DNA of 39,551 bases from assembly GCA_040756655.1 (NCBI GenBank), contig JBFLYN010000032.1, forward strand, positions 1 to 39,551, read 5' to 3'. Of the stretch, positions 33,431 to 39,551 are shown one piece after another. A program made the position numbers and the translations under genes. The notes below the pieces were generated by a model. That model was not told where the DNA came from, did no database searches, and saw only the letters and a list, made by a program, of their open reading frames with translations. Every line of letters begins with the position of its first letter. Positions within the stretch are counted from its first letter, which is position 1. The stretch is from JBFLYN01 sp040756655 (GTDB lineage Bacteria > Bacillota > Sulfobacillia > UBA8153).

Positions 33431-33785
33431 TCAGAGAACCGGCGGCACCCGGTGCCGGGTCAGCTGCGCGAAGGCGTAGGCGGCGGCTATGAGCACCAGT
33501 TCGCTGTCGGCGGCGCCCGTAAAGGTGAGACCGCAGGGCTGTCCATCGGGACCGTAGCCCGCCGGCACCACCACCGAAGGGTAGCCGGCCCGGGCGGTGA
33601 GGGAGGCGCCAGCGGTCCCCGCAAATACCAGCGCGTCCAGCCGGTGGGCGGCCAGTGCCCGGTCGATGCCTTCCTTACAAGGAAAGCTCCAAGTCCCGAA
33701 GCCGGCTCCGGACGTAAGCGGGGTCGGTGAGGGTGCCGTTGGTGGCCTCGGCCGCCAGCAGCCGCGCCTGAGGTTCTCTTGGGCG
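33431..33785 (-). pseudogene. C-terminal fragment of an amidase-signature enzyme
   Basis: The fragment reads, in the minus direction, ARLLAAEATNGTLTDPAY then VRSRLRDLELS, a frameshift near 33680, then CKEGIDRALAAHRLDALVF and GYPSVVVPAGYGPDGQPCG and a final LTRHRVPPVL. This is the C-terminal part of the amidase signature family. The Ser-Ser-Lys catalytic region in the N-terminal three quarters is missing, so it is a relic. It ends next to the integrase relic, suggesting that a past insertion removed the rest. Confidence 0.75.
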
Positions 33786-34878
33786 GCCCCGTCTCCGCCG
33801 CAGGTAGCGACGGCTATCTTTTCTTGCGTGCGGAGTGCGGGCGAGTTATACTGAGAGTAGGAGAATTTTTTCGCGGGAAAGACGCCAAGAAGCAGGCCGG
33901 GGCCTGCTTGACCAAGCTCCTCCGGGAGCGCGACCTGGGGGTCTTCGTGGAACCCGCCAGGATGCGCCTCGACGAGTTTCTCAACAAGCGGCTGGAGACA
34001 ACGGCCAGGCCCCGGGTGAGACCCCGGACCTTCGAGAGCTACGCCGGCCTTGTCCGGCTGCACGTCGGCCCTGAGCTGGGGACCCGTCCTCTAGCAGCCA
34101 TCACTCCGCTGGAAGTCCAGGCCCTCTGTGCCAAGATGGGCGAGCAGGGGCCGGCCCCCCGGACGGTGCGCTACGTCTATTCGGTCCTGCGGTCGGCGCT
34201 GGAACAGGCCGTCAGGTGGCGCATGTTGCTGCAGAACCCGGCCCGGCACGTGGACCTGCCCCGCCAGCAGCGGCGAGAGATGCGGGCCCTGTCGGCGGAC
34301 GAGGCTTTGCGCTTCCTGGAGGCAGCAGAGGGCACGCGGTACGGCGTTCTATTTGAGTTGTTGCTGGCGACGGGCCTGCGGCCCGGCGAGGCCCTGGCCC
34401 TGCGGTGGACTGATATCGACCTGGAGGCCGGCCGGCTGCACGTCCGGCGGTCCCTGACCCGAACCGAGGAGTTCGAGGAGCCCAAGACGGCCAACGCGCG
34501 GCGCTCCTTGCCCCTGCCCGCGTCCACCGTCCAGGCCCTTCGGCGGCACCAGCGGCAGCAGGCGGAGGAGCGGCTGGCGGCGGGCGGAGCCTGGCAGGAC
34601 CTCGGGCTGGTGTTCCCCACGGAGACGGGCGGTCCCGTCACGGCCTATCGGAGCCTGGTGCGCCACTACTTCCAGCCGCTGCTCAAGAAGGCCGGCCTGC
34701 CGAGGACGGTCCGCCTGCACGACCCCAGCTCCTGGCGGCGGGCGAGAACTCGAAGACTGTGTCGGAGCGGCTGGGCCCTGCCAGCGTGACCCTGACCCTC
34801 GACAACTACAGCCACGTCCTGCCCCACATGCAGGAGAGCGCGGCGGCCAAGGTAGAGGCGGTGCTGTACCGAAAGTGA
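33779..34878 (+). pseudogene. Tyrosine recombinase (phage-type integrase), catalytic box deleted
   Basis: The protein has the SAM-like core-binding domain (RLDEFLNKRLE, FESYAGLVRLHVGPELG) and the first catalytic Arg in LLATGLRPGEALALRWTDI. At about 34720 the frame reads VRLHD and then leaves register. The missing part should be HxLRHT; the original frame resumes as LLAAGENSKTVSERLG, and ends with the Tyr nucleophile in TLTLDNYSHVL (stop at 34876-34878). A small deletion of about 20 bases with frame loss thus removed the second catalytic Arg. The N-terminal 30 residues also look foreign. No att site was found. It is probably the remains of an integrated element. Confidence 0.8.
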
Positions 34879-35000
34879 CCGGAATGGCGCCATGCGGATG
34901 ACGAGGTAGTGCCTGAGGGGCGAAGAACAGACGCATTCATGCGCGCACACCGTGGACGAGGACCTGGAGGAGGGTCCTGAAGTGCTTTCGGGGAAACGGC

Positions 35001-35685
35001 TTGGGTGAGAGGAGGCGTGCTGCCATCGGCGCCGTCGGCGCAAGTCGGCGGGAGTTTGTTTGGCCGCACTGCGTTCGGTGGGCACGCATGAACTTGGTCC
35101 ATCAGGGGCTCCTGCATCGTGAGCCGCGGGGGCTATGGCGCATAACGCCTGAAGGGCGCACCTACCTGGAGAAACGCTGGCCGAGCTGGGAGCCACGCTA
35201 CTCAGACGAGGTTCTCCCGCTGGCGCCCGAAGCCACCGTCTCCAAAGCCGCCACCTGGGCAATTGCTGCCGGAGCTACCAGCAGAGAGACTCCACAAGCA
35301 CCTGAAAATGCTGCTGTGCGACGTCGCCCGCTTTGGGGACCGTTTCCCGGAGAAGGAGCTTTCTGAGCCTCCACACCGGTATGACGTGGTATGGCGAGAG
35401 CACCAGGGGCCCTTGCTGAGTCACGTCTTCGAGGTTCAAGACAAGGGCAATATCGGTGCCGCTCTTGCCAAGCTACAGCACGCCCGGGACTACTGGCAGA
35501 ATTTCGTCTTTATCGTCATTACTGACGAACGGGACCGGCGCAAGCTGGACCAATACGCCTGCCCCCGGCCTACCGGGACGTATCACCGCCTTGACGGGCA
35601 CCTTGTGGTCTTCTCATCGGACCAGGTGAGGGAGAGCTGCACCAGTTCTCTAACCGCAACGGGGACTGGTTGGGTGGTATCTTGA
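35001..35685 (+). pseudogene. Mrr-like winged-helix/nuclease-like gene with a frameshift
   Basis: The first frame contains an Mrr N-terminal-like winged helix (WARMNLVHQGLLHREP, GLWRITPEGRTYLEK). Near 35260 the sensible sequence moves to the next frame (LPELPAERLHKHLKMLL), which gives YDVVWREHQGPLLSHVFEVQ then NIGAALAKLQHARDYW and VFIVITDERDRRK. The HVFEVQ segment fits the core of a PD-(D/E)XK nuclease-like fold. A single frameshift thus splits one gene of about 220 codons. I do not recognise an exact family; a restriction or defence role is inferred from the fold and from the hsdM relic nearby. Confidence 0.5.
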
Positions 35686-35729
35686 AGCCCCGACCGTAAG
35701 GGGGCAAACGATCTAAGGAGTTGGTGGTC

Positions 35730-36716
35730 GTGGCGGTATTAGCGGATTTCCTGCATGCTTTGGGAGTCGGTGAACCGCAGGCGTTCAAGAACCTGACCCT
35801 CTTCCCGCTGCTTGGGACGGGATTTCAAGAGCCCGGCTACCTTTTGCTGGACGAAGCCCTGGCGCAGGACCTGCTCGAGGTGCGTGAGGTAAGCGAGACT
35901 GGGAGCGTGAACGAAGTCCTCGTGATCAACAAAAGCGATCTCCCCGTCCTCCTCATGGACGGAGAGATCCTTACCGGGGCGAAGCAAAACCGCGTGGTGA
36001 ACGCCAGCATCCTGGTGGGAGCCCATGTTGAGCTCAGAATACCGGTCAGCTGCGTGGAGCACGGCCGCTGGCGGTACGTTGCCGAGAAGTTCACGGAGAG
36101 CCGGCACTTCTCCTACGCGCACCTGCGCGCCCAGAAATGTGCGCAGGTGGGCCAGAGCCTCCACGCGTCCGGGGTCTTCAGTGCGGATCAGGGCGCCATC
36201 TGGAATGAGGTTGAGCGCAAGCAGAGGGAAATGCGGGCGGAGTCCCGCACTGGGGCGGTTACTGGGGTATATGAAAGACACGCAGGAAACTTGAGAGAAT
36301 ACTGCACGGCCTTCTCACCCCTGGAGGGGCAGATGGGCGCGGCAGTTTTCATCAACGGGCGCTTCGTCTGCCTTGACGCCTTCGACAGCCCGGCGAGCCT
36401 GCGCGCTTTGTACCCCAAAATGATCGAAAGCTACGCCCTAGACGCCCTGGAACAGACCAGCTGGGATAATAAGGAGCCTGAACAGAGCGCTGCGGAACAA
36501 CTTTTGGAACAGATCGCTGCCACCCCGGTAGCGCGATATCCTTCCGTCGGTTTGGGCGAGGACATGCGCATAAAAACTGAAGGGCTGGTGGGCTCGTGTC
36601 TGATCCTGGACGGCAGGGTGATCCACCTTGCCCTCTTTGCCGGAGCAGGCCGAGAGGGGCAGAGGCGGAGCAGCCCGCTGAGCAGGCCGCGCTGGAGACG
36701 TCAAATCTATGCATAG
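35730..36716 (+). CDS. ARPP-1 family protein
   Basis: A 328-residue protein. The pattern is that of the ARPP-1 domain (ARG and rhodanese-phosphatase-associated protein): FKNLTLFPLLGTG, GYLLLDEALAQDLLEVREVS, PVLLMDGEILTGAKQNRVVN, RIPVSCVEHGRWRYVAEKF, FSADQGAIWNEVER, FINGRFVCLDAFDSP, and SYALDALEQTSW. The C-terminal GSCLILDGRVIHLALF ends the domain; the last 25 residues look like an extension. The family is tied to predicted ADP-ribose/conflict systems by genome context, but its biochemical activity is not known to me. The GTG at 35730 lies nine bases past AAGGAG. It seems intact, unlike its neighbours. Confidence 0.8.
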   Translation: MAVLADFLHALGVGEPQAFKNLTLFPLLGTGFQEPGYLLLDEALAQDLLEVREVSETGSVNEVLVINKSDLPVLLMDGEILTGAKQNRVVNASILVGAHVELRIPVSCVEHGRWRYVAEKFTESRHFSYAHLRAQKCAQVGQSLHASGVFSADQGAIWNEVERKQREMRAESRTGAVTGVYERHAGNLREYCTAFSPLEGQMGAAVFINGRFVCLDAFDSPASLRALYPKMIESYALDALEQTSWDNKEPEQSAAEQLLEQIAATPVARYPSVGLGEDMRIKTEGLVGSCLILDGRVIHLALFAGAGREGQRRSSPLSRPRWRRQIYA

Positions 36717-36921
36717 GTTAGAGGCTGCGCTGCAGGCGGCGGGGGTTGGTCGGCGCCTGCGCCCCGCCCCCCGCTGGGAAACGCTCTATATCTGCCTCTA
36801 AGAAGGCTTTCGTCAAGCGTAGGACGAGGCCCTGAAGTCTTGTCCGGAGGCGGCCCAGCAGCAGACAGGGGCCCGGCGAACCACGGAGAAGCTTGCTGCC
36901 TGGTAGGAAGGAGGGATAGCG

Positions 36922-37095
36922 ATGGCCAGAAAGAGGAGCGGCATAAGCCAGACCAGGGGCTTCCTTTACGGATTGGCCAGGCTCCTGGGCGATGTTTCGG
37001 CTGTCAGCAAGGGGCCACAGGCCACAGCCAGGAGGATAGGGCGCAGGGCCGCGGGGAAGGCGACGGGGAGGATGCTCAGGAAGCTGTTCAAGTAA
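36922..37095 (+). CDS. Small very basic conserved-type protein, 57 aa
   Basis: The frame opens MARKRSGISQTRGFLYGLAR and closes with GRRAAGKATGRMLRKLFK, with a middle segment of LLGDVSAVSKGPQ. It is rich in Arg, Lys and Gly and has no acidic cluster, so it may bind nucleic acid. Small proteins with this pattern (MARKxSGxSxT...GRxxRKLF) occur in Bacillota, often as unnamed proteins. GGAAGGAGGG lies eight bases upstream, which supports translation. The longer overlapping frame (36840-37199) has no ribosome binding site and is rejected. It sits between ARPP-1 and the hsdM relic. Role unknown. Confidence 0.65.
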   Translation: MARKRSGISQTRGFLYGLARLLGDVSAVSKGPQATARRIGRRAAGKATGRMLRKLFK

Positions 37096-37201
37096 CACGT
37101 CTTGGACAGGGTGCCGGCGTGCGGGTTGTGCGGGACGTTGTCGGGGCCGAGCTCCCGGCGTCGCGGTACCGTGTGGCTACCCTGCTTGAGGAGTGCTGAG
37201 A

Positions 37202-37369
37202 ATGGCGGGTAGGACGCAAAGACCGAAGAAAACCGGTTCCGTCAACACCTCCGGCGCCACGGTCGGCCACCAAGCCCAGCTGTGGCGCATGGCCAACGCT
37301 CTGCGCGGCAGCATGGACGCCGCCGAGTACAAGCACGTTGTCTTAGGCCTCATCTTTCTCAAGTACTAA
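37202..37369 (+). pseudogene. hsdM: N-terminus of type I methyltransferase HsdM, cut by an insertion element
   Basis: The 55-residue frame starts MAGRTQRPKKTGSVNTSG and continues GHQAQLWRMANALRGSMDAA then EYKHVVLGLIFLKY, the classical start of HsdM (the DNA methyltransferase subunit of type I restriction systems). The frame stops at TAA 37367-37369, which lies at the border with the IS701-like element. GAGGAG precedes the ATG. The remaining about 450 codons, with the SAM-binding and NPPF motifs, are absent from the window. The rest might lie beyond 39551 if other insertions followed. No HsdS or HsdR is visible. Confidence 0.85.
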
Positions 37370-38507
37370 GGTTTTGTACTTTTGCTCCCAGAGTTACCCA
37401 GTAAGTCGGTGGCAGACTGCTTCCACAGTCACCCCTCTTGCGAACTGGGCGTATAGCCATCTAACAAAGAGTAACTGAGCATGGTGCTGGCTCTGCCGGC
37501 AGACGTCTCCCCGGGTTGGTGGTGGCTGGTCCGTATCCCGGGAAGCCAGTAGGCCCCGTTGCGTCTCGGCCAACGTGTAGGCGATGAGCACCAGCTCCAG
37601 GTCTGGTGCTGCGCAACTGGTAGTCATCAAAGCCCAGCAGTTGCTTGGCGTTGCGGTGGAAAGTTTCCACCGGCCAGCCATGGCTATAGTGGTTCAACAG
37701 TCCCTGGGCGTCCAGAGTGGAGACTGCCTCCTGCTCCGGATGGAAGTGCGCATAGAAAGAGGTCCCGTGGGATGGTGCGGCCGAGATCACGACCCGGGCC
37801 CGCAGGTTGCCGTCGACTTGGCGGACGCGGTAGGTCCGGTGGTTCACGGTCACGAGGTGATCCGGCATACCGGTCCGGGTCGCCAGCTCGGCCAGGCTTA
37901 TCCCTTGGGCGTAAGGAGCGTGGGCACACTCACGCAGCACCCGGTGGCTCTTGACGGCACACACCACTTCGCAACGCCGGTCCAGCGCCACTTGGATCAG
38001 GGTGCTGCTGGCATACCAGCTGTCCAACAGCACCACCGTACGGGTCCCCGGCACCGGCGTGAACTCAGCGATGAGTTGGGCCGCCAGTGCCAATTTGAAG
38101 CGGAACTTACTTCCTGACTGGGAGCAGGCCCGCTGGCTCTGGTAGAGCAACGCCCCTACCGGATACGCATAACCGGCGATGACATAGAGGGCGGTGACCA
38201 AGGAGTGACCCCATACTTGCTGCTGGTCAGCATGGGAGTAGTGCCAGCCCAGACCGGCCATCTTGTTGCCGGTCTTCCTCACGACCGTATCATCGATCAC
38301 CAGCTAACCGGTAACCAGGGCACTGGTGGTATCGCGATACGGAGCTGGGAGAACTGCACCAACGTGTTCCAGCACCCATTGCCATGGGGTCCGCCGCAAC
38401 CAGGCGGGCTTCCAGGGACCTCAGTTGACAAAGCGGTTAACATTGCTCTGGTCACGCTGCCACAGGTACCGCTGAACTTCGGTCAACTGGTTGATGGTAT
38501 GTACCCC
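37370..38507 (-). mobile_element. IS701/IS4-like insertion sequence, copy 2 (truncated)
   Basis: The element matches copy 1 (442-1813) almost base for base from 37370 to about 38507, in the same orientation. It carries 35 bases that copy 1 lacks (after 37490) and lacks 14 bases found there (near 37600). Its left end, GGTTTTGTACTTTTG, lies in hsdM with CTAA beside it. The right end is missing: at about 38507, after GTATGTACCCCTAC, the sequence changes to the IS110-type element. About 300 bases of the element (the transposase N-terminus and right end) were therefore lost or moved when IS110 arrived. Confidence 0.8.
37461..38507 (-). pseudogene. IS701/IS4-like transposase, copy 2, with stops and frameshift
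   Basis: The same protein as in copy 1: LVIDDTVVRKTGNKMAGLG, VVLLDSWY and GWPVETFHRNAKQLLGFDDY are all present. The TGA (38421-38423) and TAG (38304-38306) occur at the same codons as in copy 1. The 14-base gap near 37600 shifts the frame, so the C-terminus becomes RPGAGAHRLHVGRDATG instead of ERYLELVLIAYTLAETQRG. The N-terminal part is cut off at 38507. This copy is more decayed than copy 1, and the shared stops show that it was already broken before duplication, or that both came from one broken parent. Confidence 0.8.
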
Positions 38508-38530
38508 TACTATGAAAATAACTGAAGGGC

Positions 38531-39551
38531 TCATGCCACCTCCTCCAAGGTGATACGGTAACCCAGTTGTTCGAGTCGCTTGATACTCCGTTTGACGACG
38601 GCGTCCCGGTTTGACTGGTCGAAGTAGTTGGGGCCGAGATCCTGGTAGTCGGTATTGTGCTTCAGCATATGGTAGATGATGACCAGGATGGCGTGAGCAA
38701 CAGCCACCGCAGCACGTTTGCTGGCGGCAATACGGTGATAGAGCGCGGATAAGTAGCTCCCTTTTACGTGCGATGCAGATCGAGCTGCCTCAACCAGAGT
38801 GGCGCGCAGATGCGGACTACCTTTGCGGGTTTTGGTGTTCTTACGTTTGCCTGCGCTCTCGTTGTTGCCTGGACACAGGCCCGCCCAGGAGGCCAGGTGA
38901 GCGGCGGACGGGAAGCGGGTCATGTCCACCCCGATTTCTGCCAGAATGTCTTGAGCCGACCGCTGGCCGATGCCCGGGATCGCATCCAACCGCGAGAGCG
39001 CCTCCTCAAAAGGGCGCATCCGGCCCTCCACTTCCTCGGTCAGTTGCTCGATCTGCAGGTCCAGAAACTTGAGGTGTTGTAGCTGGGTGTTAAGCAGCAT
39101 ACGCTGGTGAGGACCCATTAGCCCGTGCAGGGCCTGCTCGAGCTGCGGGCGCTTGCTCTTGAGTTTGCCGCGGGCCAGTGCTGCTAGCTGTTCGGGGTTT
39201 GACCTCCCGCGCCCGTTCCTGTACCAGCTCCTTGCGGTAACGCACCAGTTCCCGCAGCTCCCGTTGGGGACGGTCCGGGATGAAACTACCGCGCAACAGG
39301 CCATGCTGTAGCAAGTCGGCGATCCATTCGGCATCCTTGACGTCGGTCTTGCGCCCGGGTACAGCCTTGATGTGCTGCGCGTTGACCACCAGCACTTCCA
39401 TGCCACTACTCTCCAGCAAGTTATAGACCGGCTTCCAGTATACGCCTGTGCTCTCCATGGCCACGTGCGTGCAACCATTAGCCACTAACCAGTCGGCCAG
39501 CTCTAGCAGATGGGCAGTAAACGTGGTAAACGTACGGACTTCTCGCTGCTT
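38531..39551 (-). pseudogene. IS110-family transposase with internal deletion, running off the edge
   Basis: The minus-strand protein enters at 39551 and reads TAHLLELADWL then HVAMESTGVYWKPVYNLLE, the DEDD domain region, then KTDVKDAEWIADLLQHGLL and RYRKELVQERAREVK. Near 39195 the frame changes to NPEQLAALARGKLKSKRP, QLEQALHG, IPGIGQRSAQDILAEIG, HLASWAGLCPGNNESAGK, RATLVEAA and YHMLKH, the C-terminal transposase_20 domain with its Ser nucleophile region. About 40 residues usually found at the join are missing, so an internal deletion has also shifted the frame. The start codon is outside the window. IS110 elements lack long inverted repeats, so the left end cannot be fixed; it lies near 38507-38530. 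Confidence 0.8.

Noticed and set aside
36840..37199. A 119-codon plus-strand frame overlapping the small basic protein
   Set aside because: It has no ribosome binding site and a low-complexity Gly/Arg/Gln translation. The 57-aa frame inside it has a strong ribosome binding site and a protein-like pattern.
1..39551. CRISPR arrays, rRNA and tRNA genes
   Set aside because: No spaced direct repeats of CRISPR type and no rRNA or tRNA signatures were seen on either strand by reading.

Overview
The window is GC-rich chromosomal DNA from an anaerobic, probably spore-forming, probably thermophilic member of the Bacillota, of the Moorella/Desulfotomaculum kind. Its core is an almost complete Wood-Ljungdahl carbonyl-branch operon with a MetVF methylene-tetrahydrofolate reductase. 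The gene order (acsA, acsB, acsC, acsV-like, cooC, acsD, acsE, Hdr-type genes, metV, metF) and the Moorella-like cysteine spacing in AcsA, AcsB and AcsC support this. A SPOCS-domain protein, a possible sigma-K promoter and a GerD-like membrane protein suggest sporulation. The genus cannot be fixed from sequence alone.

Layout. (1) 1-1813: unassigned DNA, then an IS701/IS4-like element with a broken transposase. (2) 1857-6362: SPOCS-domain protein, double zinc ribbon, a beta-rich protein and three glycosyltransferases, read here as a spore-surface glycosylation cluster. (3) 6769-8111: a GerD-like anchored protein and lgt, divergent with overlapping 5' ends. (4) 8108-8271: a perfect sigma-A promoter followed about 110-130 nt later by a terminator-like hairpin, a candidate small RNA. 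(5) 8402-31937: a 23.5-kb run of 18 plus-strand genes, closed by a hairpin at 31951-31984. Its first part encodes CODH/ACS, the corrinoid protein, its activator, the nickel ATPase and the methyltransferase. Its second part encodes HdrA-like, HdrC-like, MvhD-like and Flx-like subunits plus MetVF. (6) 32170-39551: decayed DNA with an ISNCY transposase relic, amidase and integrase relics, a frameshifted nuclease-like gene, an intact ARPP-1 protein, a 57-aa basic protein, an hsdM start cut by a second IS701-like copy, and a broken IS110 transposase running off the edge.

How the genes work together. AcsA makes CO from CO2. AcsE moves the methyl group from methyl-THF to the corrinoid protein AcsCD, and AcsB joins methyl, CO and CoA. 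The AcsV-like protein reactivates the cobalt centre and CooC loads nickel. MetVF makes the methyl-THF. The genes between them probably encode a large flavin/iron-sulfur complex that feeds MetVF and couples NAD(P)H, ferredoxin and methylene-THF. Its most unusual part is a 1483-residue protein with an HdrA unit interrupted by a GltD/NfnB-like NADPH module and followed by a second complete HdrA. An FlxA-like flavin subunit gives a second possible NAD(P)H entry, and no HdrB gene is present in the window. This is the best candidate for an undescribed system here.

The Wood-Ljungdahl region lies between two same-orientation, nearly identical IS701-like copies about 37 kb apart. Both transposases carry the same two in-frame stops, so the duplicated element was probably already inactive. 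The copies could still support homologous recombination.
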